Shown one piece after another: positions 1-4,205 of a DNA stretch of 5,015 nucleotides (positions are counted from its first letter, which is position 1; each line of letters starts with the position of its first letter). The stretch comes from Bacilli bacterium (GTDB lineage Bacteria; Bacillota_I; Bacilli_A; RFN20; CAG-826), in contig JAKSVY010000084.1 in NCBI GenBank assembly GCA_024413875.1, forward strand, positions 1 to 5,015, read 5' to 3'. A program made the translations under genes and the position numbers. Below the pieces are notes generated by a model. It was not told the DNA's origin and did not search any database. It saw only the letters and a program-made list of their open reading frames with translations.

Positions 1-131
1 GCTCTCAAGGATGTGTCTTTGCAGAACCAATCCCACCACCCAGCTTTAATCTGAGTCTTGATTGAAGGATCGCTATATTGCTCAGTCATAAAATTGATTG
101 ACCATTCTCTAATTGATAGTTTCTTTTCCAT
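1..131 (-). CDS. Hypothetical protein, N-terminal fragment (runs off left edge)
   Basis: The reading frame opens with ATG at 131-129 and stays open to the window edge, giving 43 codons of a longer gene. A GAGGA-type ribosome binding site lies about 9 nt upstream, inside the last codons of the preceding gene, and only 4 nt separate that gene's stop from this start, so the two are almost certainly co-transcribed and probably translationally coupled. The visible part begins MEKKLSIREWSINFMTEQY and contains the aromatic motif GWWDWFCKD near residues 34-42. That aromatic stretch reminds me of small uncharacterised proteins carried on Bacillota plasmids and conjugative elements, but this is recollection and not a search result. 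No catalytic motif, signal peptide or membrane segment is visible. It is the last visible gene of the leftward operon. Function unknown. Confidence 0.7.
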   Translation of the reverse strand, partial: MEKKLSIREWSINFMTEQYSDPSIKTQIKAGWWDWFCKDTSLR

Positions 132-135
132 AGCG

Positions 136-399
136 TTATTCCTCAATGTTGTCTAGATTGTCTTCAGCTTCTTGGAGGGAGTTAACTGTTTCCTCAATTG
201 TTGATGCTGTATTATCTAGCCATTCTTGTCTTTGTTCCTGAAGCTCTGTTAAGTCATCCCTATTTTCATAAGGTTCGATGTCTGAACTTTCAGATTCAAG
301 GTCGCTTTGTAAATCTTCAAATTCCAACCTTAAAGAGCTGAGTTTTTCTTTCAATTCCTCAGCTCTCTTTTTAAATTGTGTTTTGTTGTATGTTGCCAT
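136..399 (-). CDS. Small acidic coiled-coil hypothetical protein (87 aa)
   Basis: This 87-residue protein starts at ATG 399-397 behind a textbook AAGGAGGT site at 414-407 (8-nt spacing). It is strongly charged and acidic. Residues about 5-35 and 50-87 are rich in Glu, Lys, Leu and Gln with regular hydrophobic spacing, as expected for two helices forming a coiled coil or helical hairpin, joined by an acidic Ser/Asp/Glu linker near residues 36-48. No enzyme motif, cysteines or membrane segment is present. It lies 42 nt downstream of the 169-aa gene and 4 nt upstream of the next gene, inside the leftward operon. Its ribosome binding site and start sit in an inverted repeat (398-429) that could gate its translation. 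Small proteins of this type occur in phages and plasmids as structural or scaffold partners, but nothing here identifies which. Function unknown. Confidence 0.8.
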   Translation of the reverse strand: MATYNKTQFKKRAEELKEKLSSLRLEFEDLQSDLESESSDIEPYENRDDLTELQEQRQEWLDNTASTIEETVNSLQEAEDNLDNIEE

Positions 400-429
400 A
401 TCATTGACCTCCTTTTTGGTCAGTGATAT
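398..429 (-). promoter_or_regulatory. Inverted repeat enclosing ribosome binding site and start of the 87-aa gene
   Basis: Two 12-nt arms (398-409 and 418-429) are complementary except at one position and are separated by 8 nt. In the minus-strand mRNA the right arm comes first, the purine loop holds AAGGA of the ribosome binding site, and the second arm holds the rest of the site and runs into the AU of the start codon. Such a hairpin could reduce initiation unless opened, for example by ribosomes terminating at the upstream stop (444-442), about 13 nt away. The same DNA could instead be a protein-binding operator. The structure is seen; the regulation is inferred. Confidence 0.5.
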
Positions 430-436
430 GTTCCCT

Positions 437-453
437 CTATATCATAGATATAG
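437..453. repeat. Perfect 7-bp inverted repeat over the stop of the 169-aa gene
   Basis: CTATATC at 437-443 and GATATAG at 447-453 are perfect inverted copies separated by ATA. The repeat covers the last codons and TGA stop of the 169-aa gene. It is AT-rich with no T-run after it on either strand, so it is not a convincing terminator. In the minus-strand mRNA its TGATAT could also pair with ATATCA in the first arm of the neighbouring hairpin, giving mutually exclusive folds. Confidence 0.4.
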
Positions 454-951
454 CAAGTTATTTTTAAGCTTTCTAGGATCTACTTCTAAGGCATAATATT
501 CCCAGAGCATTTCACCATTTTCATCACATGTTTTTGCAATTGCGTCAGGCGTATTTCTGTCTACAAATTTATCAAACCATAATTCTCTGTCTTCTTCAGG
601 CATATCAAATAAATAATTCATTGTTCTTCTGGTAAATGAATCATCTTCAATTATTTTGATTTCCTCAGGAGTCCATTTTATGCCGTTTATAAAGGCTTTT
701 TTAAGAAGGTCTCCTTTTGAATATTTGTACTTTTCAATATCGGTATTTAAATAAACTAAATTCCAATAATATGACTTTGTATAAATAATCACAGTTCCTC
801 TTTTGAGATCTTCTAATCTGAACTGATTCATTGGAGCGCAGATTCTATTAACAGAGCCATCTTCACACATGACTCTAACCATATAATCCCCACCGAGAAT
901 TTTATCTAAGACATCTAAGATTACACCATAATATCCATATTGTTTTCCCAT
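442..951 (-). CDS. Hypothetical protein (169 aa), possible N-terminal beta-barrel
   Basis: The ATG at 951-949 follows an AGGAGG site with 7-nt spacing located inside the end of the upstream gene, and the upstream stop and this start share a nucleotide (TAATG), which points to translational coupling. Residues about 8-70 alternate hydrophobic and polar positions in short stretches (for example YMVRVMCEDGSV, GTVIIYTK) and look like a small beta-barrel, while the remainder is mainly helical and charged, with WTPEEIKIIEDD near 93-104 and a Trp/Asp/Glu-rich tail. I see no catalytic signature, HTH, membrane helix or signal peptide. I do not recognise the family; an OB-like or SH3-like nucleic-acid-binding N-terminus is only a guess from the strand pattern. 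It belongs to the accessory genes downstream of int and the xis-like gene. Confidence 0.8.
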   Translation of the reverse strand: MGKQYGYYGVILDVLDKILGGDYMVRVMCEDGSVNRICAPMNQFRLEDLKRGTVIIYTKSYYWNLVYLNTDIEKYKYSKGDLLKKAFINGIKWTPEEIKIIEDDSFTRRTMNYLFDMPEEDRELWFDKFVDRNTPDAIAKTCDENGEMLWEYYALEVDPRKLKNNLLYL

Positions 952-1331
952 TATTTTTCCTCCTCATCTATGAAAAGTGAATCGATAAATTCATCGCTCA
1001 TACCTTCTCTTCGAAAGCCATGAATTATGCATCTGCAGAAATATTTGTATTTTTCTACAATGTATAGTCCGTATTGGTCTTTCCATTCAATTTCTAAGAT
1101 ACGGCCAATGTTGAAAGACATAACTTTACTCAGAACTTTCTTGCTAGGACATTTTTCGGCTCTTCTAAGGAACGCATCAAAACAAGGAAGACTTGTATCA
1201 GTAACTTCAATTAAACCAGCCTTTAAAATAACTTCTGTGTAATAGCAGATTTCATAAGGAAGCTTCTTAATAGAATTTTCTATATCAGATATTTTATCTC
1301 GTTGTTTTATCATTCTTTGTTCTTTAGTCAT
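951..1331 (-). CDS. Hypothetical protein (126 aa)
   Basis: I chose ATG 1331-1329 (MTKEQRMIKQRDK) as the start. A TTG two codons upstream (1337-1335) is possible but lies in a tandem repeat. Neither has a strong ribosome binding site, so the exact start is uncertain. The protein opens with a basic, helical segment, carries four cysteines in the middle and C-terminal half (in CYYTE, LPCFD, EKCPS and FCRC contexts) and ends in an acidic tail (DEEEK). The cysteines are not spaced as an obvious CxxC zinc ribbon. No HTH, Walker or nuclease motif is visible. Its stop overlaps the start of the 169-aa gene by 1 nt, suggesting the two products are made together. About 66 nt of repetitive purine-rich RNA separates it from the xis-like gene. 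Function unknown. Confidence 0.75.
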   Translation of the reverse strand: MTKEQRMIKQRDKISDIENSIKKLPYEICYYTEVILKAGLIEVTDTSLPCFDAFLRRAEKCPSKKVLSKVMSFNIGRILEIEWKDQYGLYIVEKYKYFCRCIIHGFRREGMSDEFIDSLFIDEEEK

Positions 1332-1334
1332 AAC

Positions 1335-1399
1335 CAAATATCCAAATATCCTTATATCTTTCCCTTTTATCTTTTATCTTATATCTTCTTCCTTTTATC
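1335..1399. repeat. Short tandem pyrimidine-rich repeats between the xis-like gene and the 126-aa gene
   Basis: On the plus strand CAAATATC occurs twice in tandem at 1335-1350, and TTTTATC occurs twice at 1365-1378 with degenerate copies (TTATATC, CTTTTATC) on to 1399. In the minus-strand mRNA this is a purine-rich run immediately ahead of the 126-aa gene, where a ribosome binding site would be expected. The 7- and 8-bp units could change copy number by slippage and so alter the leader, but only one allele is visible here. Confidence 0.5.
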
Positions 1400-1592
1400 A
1401 TTTCTTTGGTTCAAAGACTTTCTTTTTAGAATCGATAAAAGCATCAAGATCTTCTTTCTTGATTCGATATTGATTACCAATAAGAACCGCTCTTAATTCG
1501 CCTGATTTAATGTATTTTCTAATGGTTTTTCTAGAAAACTGAAACATTTCAATCAAGTCATTAATGCTGTAGATGATTTTATTTTCTGTCAT
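1398..1592 (-). CDS. Excisionase-like small HTH protein (64 aa)
   Basis: The 64-residue basic protein consists almost entirely of a MerR-like/helix_turn_helix_17 fold. YSINDLIEMFQFS (about residues 8-20) fits the first helices, RKTIRKYIKSGEL (21-33) the recognition helix, and GNQYRIKKEDLDAFI (39-53) the wing and closing helix; the pattern of sequence-specific helix, IxxGEL, then YRIxxxDLDxFI is typical of excisionase-family proteins. These bind near attachment sites and bias a tyrosine recombinase toward excision. I chose ATG 1592 because GGAGG at 1604-1600 sits correctly ahead of it; a TTG at 1607 would overlap that site. The ribosome binding site and the first 14 nt lie inside the 3' end of the integrase gene, so the two are coupled. 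It could alternatively be a small transcription regulator, since the family covers both roles. Confidence 0.85.
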   Translation of the reverse strand: MTENKIIYSINDLIEMFQFSRKTIRKYIKSGELRAVLIGNQYRIKKEDLDAFIDSKKKVFEPKK

Positions 1593-2511
1593 TTTTGTTT
1601 CCTCCAAATAGTAAATTTGACATTATCAATTCACCATCATTCGAATCACGTTCAATTCCGTGAATATAAATCATGGTTGTTGATAAGTCTTTGTGTCTGA
1701 GAAGAAGCTTTGCTTGTTCAATACTCATCCCATTTTTAATTAAGTTAGTTGCAAACGCATGTCTTAATGAATGAGTTGAATAATGAGGATCATCAATGTT
1801 TATTCTTCTCAATAATTCTTTGACGATTCTTCTCACATTTTGAGTTAATAACCTTTTAGGTTCTACACCTCTTTCATGAGTTACAAACAAAGCTTCATTG
1901 TTGTCTGTTCTATCTAGCAAATACTCTTCAAGAATTTCATAAACCTCAGGAGAGAGTTTTGCATAATCAGATTTATCTGACCGACCTTTTCCTTGGATGT
2001 AAAGAATATGAAGATCTGCTTTGGTAGACAAATCTGCTTTATTGGCTCTTTCAATTTCTATGGTTCTAAGACCGCAGGTTGAAATAAGAGCAACAAGAGC
2101 ATAGTTTCTTTTGCCTTCCAAATTTGTAGCTAATTTCTGAGCCTTCTTTAGAAGCTTAGAGACTTCTTCTAGAGTCAAAGCACTTCGTTTGAAATCCTTT
2201 GATATCTTTTCTCCCCTGATTCCAAGCATTACATTTGGATAAATATTGTTGCTGGCAAGGTCGATGAAGAAGCCTCTAAGGACCACTACCACCTTAGATA
2301 CTGTTGCAGCACCTACTGATTTCTTTAAATACTCTTTATAAGCAATTAGATCTTCTTTGTTTGGACACAATTTATTATTGCTTACAAGATATTCATAGAA
2401 TCTAAGTAGCATTCTGTTATAGGAATCCTTGGTAACAGGGCTTCTATCAAGGCTTTGAATATACCTAGCTATTTCTTTCTTCCAATCAATACAATTTTCC
2501 ATATTTTGCAA
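1579..2511 (-). CDS. int: Tyrosine recombinase / phage-type integrase (about 310 aa)
   Basis: This site-specific recombinase cuts and rejoins DNA through a phosphotyrosine intermediate. With the start used here, residues about 8-105 form the SAM-like core-binding domain and about 115-300 the catalytic domain. All six active-site positions are present: Arg149 in STCGLRTIEI, Lys175 in QGKGRSD, His247 and Arg250 in HSLRH, His273 in LLRHKDLS and nucleophile Tyr282 in TMIYIHG. Length is normal for a Xer/lambda-type integrase, and nothing looks broken. Start choice: TTG 2511 has AGGAG at 2523-2519 with 7-nt spacing. ATG 2502 has no ribosome binding site, and TTG 2556 would overlap the upstream HTH gene by 71 nt. 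With TTG 2511 the overlap is 26 nt. The xis-like gene starts within its last codons. Its likely role is integration and excision of the element, though a XerC-like inversion role cannot be excluded. Confidence 0.93.
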   Translation of the reverse strand: MQNMENCIDWKKEIARYIQSLDRSPVTKDSYNRMLLRFYEYLVSNNKLCPNKEDLIAYKEYLKKSVGAATVSKVVVVLRGFFIDLASNNIYPNVMLGIRGEKISKDFKRSALTLEEVSKLLKKAQKLATNLEGKRNYALVALISTCGLRTIEIERANKADLSTKADLHILYIQGKGRSDKSDYAKLSPEVYEILEEYLLDRTDNNEALFVTHERGVEPKRLLTQNVRRIVKELLRRINIDDPHYSTHSLRHAFATNLIKNGMSIEQAKLLLRHKDLSTTMIYIHGIERDSNDGELIMSNLLFGGNKNDRK

Positions 2512-2776
2512 ACATGAACTCCTGGTATTGTTTTTCAAGATAGTAAGCTTCTTCAAGATTGAATCCTAAAGCCAATACAATTGTTGCAAAGTACATTAAT
2601 GACACTTTTCCGCCAGTAATACCCTTTTCAAATCTGTAATATTGTTGGCGTTGAGTATAAGTAAGTCTTGCAAGCTTATTGATTGATAATCCAACCTCGT
2701 TTCTTTTTCTTACTAAATACATGCGATATTCGGTATTCTTTCCGAATCCTTTAGTTTTACGGTCGTTATTTTCCAT
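2486..2776 (-). CDS. XRE/Cro-CI family HTH protein, second of a tandem pair (96 aa)
   Basis: Residues about 18-75 form a Cro/CI-type helix-turn-helix: SINKLARLT (31-39) as helix 2, TQRQQYYRFEKG (41-52) as recognition helix with its conserved E-x-G turn, then the supporting helices. The C-terminal 20 residues are aromatic and acidic and may mediate dimerisation. It aligns along its length, almost without gaps, with the protein encoded just upstream, sharing the order YLV...R...G-S...A...Y-x-x-E/K-G...V-x-L...A...L-x-x...LYxxE, so the two look like diverged duplicates. There is no good ribosome binding site. The ATG at 2776 lies inside the end of the upstream gene (11-nt overlap), which suggests translation by coupling. 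It in turn overlaps int. Probable DNA-binding regulator of the element, perhaps a partner of its twin. Confidence 0.85.
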   Translation of the reverse strand: MENNDRKTKGFGKNTEYRMYLVRKRNEVGLSINKLARLTYTQRQQYYRFEKGITGGKVSLMYFATIVLALGFNLEEAYYLEKQYQEFMFAKYGKLY

Positions 2777-3014
2777 TTTTCTGTTCTTGCTTTTTATATA
2801 CTTCCTCTAAGTAAGATTCTTCATACTTATAGAGTTGGTCCACAGTTACATCAAGAACATTAGCTATTCTGCCCATAACGATCAATGTAACTCTGCCGGC
2901 GCGTTGGCCGTTTTCAATTTTTGAATAATGAGAAACAGTCATGTTTGCTTCGCGAGCAACCCTACGCATTGAATAGCCTTTTTTGTCTCTTAAGTTAACT
3001 AAATATAAACGCAT
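2766..3014 (-). CDS. XRE/Cro-CI family HTH protein, first of a tandem pair (82 aa)
   Basis: The start at ATG 3014-3012 is supported by AAGGAG with 5-nt spacing; an upstream in-frame codon at 3068 would run through the candidate promoter and is rejected. The protein is essentially one HTH domain: SMRRVAREAN (15-24) as helix 2, TVSHYSKIENGQ (26-37) as recognition helix with the classic S-K-I-E-N-G signature, then VMGRIANVLDVTVDQLYKYE, followed by a short charged tail. It is the first gene of the leftward operon and diverges from the larger repressor at 3230, the usual position of a Cro-like or antirepressor gene in a lysogeny switch. Its size suits a Cro-type dimer. It probably binds the palindromic sites in 3015-3229, though no site can be matched to a specific protein from sequence alone. 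Confidence 0.88.
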   Translation of the reverse strand: MRLYLVNLRDKKGYSMRRVAREANMTVSHYSKIENGQRAGRVTLIVMGRIANVLDVTVDQLYKYEESYLEEVYKKQEQKNGK

Positions 3015-3027
3015 TTGTTCTCCTTTC

Positions 3028-3053
3028 TGCACTCTGGTTTTTTCATCAGTGCA
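3028..3053 (-). promoter_or_regulatory. 6-bp inverted repeat in the 5' leader of the leftward operon
   Basis: TGCACT (3028-3033) and AGTGCA (3048-3053) are perfect inverted copies separated by 14 nt. The outer arm coincides with the predicted transcription start (about 3052) and the inner arm ends a few bases before the AAGGAG site of the first HTH gene. It could be a 5' stem-loop that stabilises the message or a repressor site placed at the start point. Confidence 0.35.
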
Positions 3054-3058
3054 CCAAT

Positions 3059-3067
3059 AGAATAACA
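3059..3067 (-). promoter_or_regulatory. Candidate extended -10 promoter for the leftward operon
   Basis: Read on the minus strand, the sequence is TGTTATTCT, an extended -10 element (TG-n-TATTCT). No convincing -35 exists at the proper distance, which extended -10 promoters can tolerate. Predicted start is near 3052, giving a leader of about 38 nt before ATG 3014. It is the best candidate in the divergent region for the int operon. Confidence 0.45.
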
Positions 3068-3083
3068 TGTGGTAATCAACACA
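3068..3083. promoter_or_regulatory. Imperfect 16-bp palindrome, candidate operator next to the leftward -10
   Basis: TGTGGTAATCAACACA matches its own reverse complement at 12 of 16 positions, with TGTG/CACA ends. It directly abuts the extended -10 (3059-3067), so a dimeric HTH protein bound here would block or recruit RNA polymerase on the leftward operon. Candidate binders are the 257-aa repressor or the tandem small HTH proteins. The placement is suggestive; binding is inferred. Confidence 0.4.
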
Positions 3084-3155
3084 AAATTACGACTTTTTTT
3101 GAATATGGGTTTTCACAATAAATGAACACACTTATGTATCGTTATGCGACTTTTA

Positions 3156-3185
3156 TTCACCCCGTCTAACAGCGCTTTTTATAAT
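3156..3185 (+). promoter_or_regulatory. Candidate promoter for the repressor gene (TTCACC / TATAAT)
   Basis: TATAAT at 3180-3185 is a consensus -10. TTCACC at 3156-3161 matches the -35 consensus at four of six positions with an 18-nt spacer. The predicted start is near 3192, about 38 nt before ATG 3230. The sequence between contains no recognisable ribosome binding site. A second AT-rich hexamer, TAAAAT at 3215-3220, could instead start a nearly leaderless transcript. Confidence 0.45.
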
Positions 3186-3194
3186 AAATAGATG

Positions 3195-3222
3195 ATATTT
3201 TAGTCTTTAAGTAATAAAATAT
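3195..3222. repeat. 8-bp inverted repeat just upstream of the repressor start
   Basis: ATATTTTA (3195-3202) and TAAAATAT (3215-3222) are perfect inverted copies separated by 12 nt, ending 7 nt before the repressor ATG. It may be an autoregulatory operator or a leader hairpin. The arms are wholly A/T, so chance occurrence in this base composition is a real possibility. Confidence 0.35.
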
Positions 3223-3229
3223 TTTCAGT

Positions 3230-4003
3230 ATGGCAAAACAAAAAAGAGAGAATAATACATTTAAATTTGTATTAGGAAAAAGAATAGCTAGATATAGAAA
3301 AGAAAATACAGATTACTCACAAGCAGATCTTGCTTTTGCTGTTGGTGTAACTCCTAACACAATTCACAATTATGAAACTGGTAAAATCCAGCCACCTGTT
3401 GATATCCTTTATAGAATTGCTAAAGAACTTTATGTTTCAATAGATGTTCTAACTGGAACAAGCTCAATTGAAGGCGCAGACGTCGTTAGATCTCTTTTTG
3501 TTTATGATGAAATTTACACTAAAGAGTCAACGAAAAATGGCGATTATGATTTATGTGAAATTGTTCCTAAAGAATATCAACGCACAGGAGATAAAAAAGG
3601 TTCATACGCGTACAATTTTGAAGCTAATATGGCCGGCGTTGATTCAACTGAGTTATTTGCCGTTGTTCTTTCAAGATACAATGAATGTTTAAAAGCTCCT
3701 GCTGGTTCGGTCGTTATTATTCAAAGAGTAAGAGATCCTGATTTCATAAAACTACAAGAACCTGCTGTAGTTCTAATGAATGCAAATGTCGATTTTGATG
3801 GTAATAAATCAAAAACAGTTTCATTTTTCACTAAACTATCACCTGTTTCAAATACTGGAAGCACGATCTTCTATGAAAATATAGAACTATCGCATAGATG
3901 GATGTTTAACTTTCCTCTAAATGGAAAAGAAAAAATTATCTACGAGAAATATCTAGGTAATCTAATATCCGGAATAGTTAAAAAAGTAATCATAGATTAT
4001 TAA
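3230..4003 (+). CDS. CI-like repressor: N-terminal HTH plus S24-like C-terminal domain without catalytic residues (257 aa)
   Basis: Residues about 13-72 form a classic Cro/CI HTH: SQADLAFAVG (30-39), TPNTIHNYETGK (41-52), then ILYRIAKELYVSIDVL. After a linker, residues about 128-257 resemble the LexA/CI peptidase fold. FAVVLSRYNECLKAP-AGSVVII aligns without gaps to the S24 block F-A-x-x-V-x-G-D-S-M...P-x-G-S-x-V-I-V, and the end ISGIVKKVIIDY resembles the final G-x-V-x-x-V-I-R strand. At the expected nucleophile Ser there is Asn151, followed by Glu152 in place of Met, and the expected Lys position (T-V-K-R) reads T196-V-S198-F. If the alignment holds, self-cleavage is lost. The gene is divergent from the int operon and lacks an evident ribosome binding site, so it may be poorly translated or read from a leaderless message. 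Most likely the master repressor of the element. The HTH call is secure; the S24 relationship is inferred. Confidence 0.88.
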   Translation: MAKQKRENNTFKFVLGKRIARYRKENTDYSQADLAFAVGVTPNTIHNYETGKIQPPVDILYRIAKELYVSIDVLTGTSSIEGADVVRSLFVYDEIYTKESTKNGDYDLCEIVPKEYQRTGDKKGSYAYNFEANMAGVDSTELFAVVLSRYNECLKAPAGSVVIIQRVRDPDFIKLQEPAVVLMNANVDFDGNKSKTVSFFTKLSPVSNTGSTIFYENIELSHRWMFNFPLNGKEKIIYEKYLGNLISGIVKKVIIDY

Positions 4004-4042
4004 AATGTTCGCTGTTGTTGACTATTCATCTATATAAGTAAT

Positions 4043-4051
4043 TGTTATATT
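4043..4051 (+). promoter_or_regulatory. Weak candidate extended -10 promoter upstream of the terminator
   Basis: TGTTATATT is an extended -10 (TG-n-TATATT). A transcript from it would begin near 4058 and reach the terminator at 4071-4104 after fewer than 50 nt, giving either an attenuated leader or a very short RNA. There is no good -35. The AT-rich context makes this a low-confidence call. Confidence 0.25.
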
Positions 4052-4070
4052 ATCTGCGGATACAATTTAT

Positions 4071-4104
4071 AGATCTTCTAGGCTAGAGGCTTAGGAGATT
4101 TTTT
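4071..4104 (+). terminator. Intrinsic terminator downstream of the repressor gene
   Basis: ATCTTCTAGG (4073-4082) pairs with CTTAGGAGAT (4090-4099) over 10 bp, two of them G-U wobbles, with a 7-nt loop CTAGAGG. The helix can extend outward by two pairs into 4071-4072 and 4100-4101. A run of six T follows (4099-4104). It sits 67 nt after the repressor stop and would isolate the repressor from the serine recombinase operon. Segments further downstream are complementary to the loop and to pieces of both arms, so the hairpin may have competing partners. Confidence 0.7.
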
Positions 4105-4118
4105 ATTACTTATTCAAA

Positions 4119-4156
4119 CTCCTAGAACAACGTTCCTCTAGTTAGTTAAAACCTAG
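4119..4156 (+). other. Three downstream segments complementary to the terminator hairpin
   Basis: CTCCTAG (4119-4125) can pair with TTAGGAG of the right arm (4091-4097, one wobble), CCTCTAG (4135-4141) is an exact complement of the loop CTAGAGG (4083-4089), and CCTAG (4152-4156) is an exact complement of CTAGG in the left arm (4078-4082). The three partners are nested in order, with 9-10 nt between them on the 3' side and 0-1 nt on the 5' side. A read-through RNA could therefore refold into one long bulged stem. They may instead be direct-repeat DNA sites sharing CCT(CT)AG. What they do is unknown. Confidence 0.45.
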
Positions 4157-4172
4157 TTGATATAAATATCAA
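4157..4172. promoter_or_regulatory. 16-bp palindrome over a candidate extended -10 promoter of the serine recombinase operon
   Basis: TTGATATAAATATCAA matches its reverse complement at 14 of 16 positions. Its left half includes TGATATAAA (4158-4166), an extended -10 element, placing a transcription start near 4173 and a leader of about 33 nt before ATG 4206. A dimeric repressor on the palindrome would directly cover the promoter. The AATCAA/TTGAT half-site is shared with the palindrome at 3068-3083, which hints at, but does not prove, a common regulator. Confidence 0.4.
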
Positions 4173-4205
4173 TTAGAGTGATTTATATACCAAGGAGGAA
4201 TATCA

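Noticed and set aside
278..496. Plus-strand 72-codon frame opposite the 87-aa gene
   Set aside because: No ribosome binding site, and the Ser/Leu-rich translation is the reverse reading of the acidic coiled-coil gene.
1027..1496. Plus-strand open frames across the 126-aa and xis-like genes
   Set aside because: They are antisense to genes with better support, rich in Phe, Leu and Ser as expected from reading A/G-rich coding strands backwards, and lack ribosome binding sites.
1593..1607. TTG start that would add five residues to the xis-like protein
   Set aside because: This TTG overlaps the GGAGG ribosome binding site that correctly serves the ATG at 1592.
3015..3068. Upstream extension of the first small HTH protein
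   Set aside because: It would run through the candidate promoter and leader, and the AAGGAG site clearly points to ATG 3014.
3468..3692. Open frame on the plus strand inside the repressor gene
   Set aside because: It overlaps the repressor in another frame, with no ribosome binding site and no recognisable protein features.
4071..4205. T-box or known metabolite riboswitch ahead of the serine recombinase
   Set aside because: No T-box consensus or other riboswitch core I know is present, and the complementary segments are downstream of the terminator, which does not fit a classical riboswitch order.
4004..4205. attP site for the serine recombinase
   Set aside because: The CTAG-containing repeats are suggestive, but no second att copy is in the window and no defined crossover core can be recognised.
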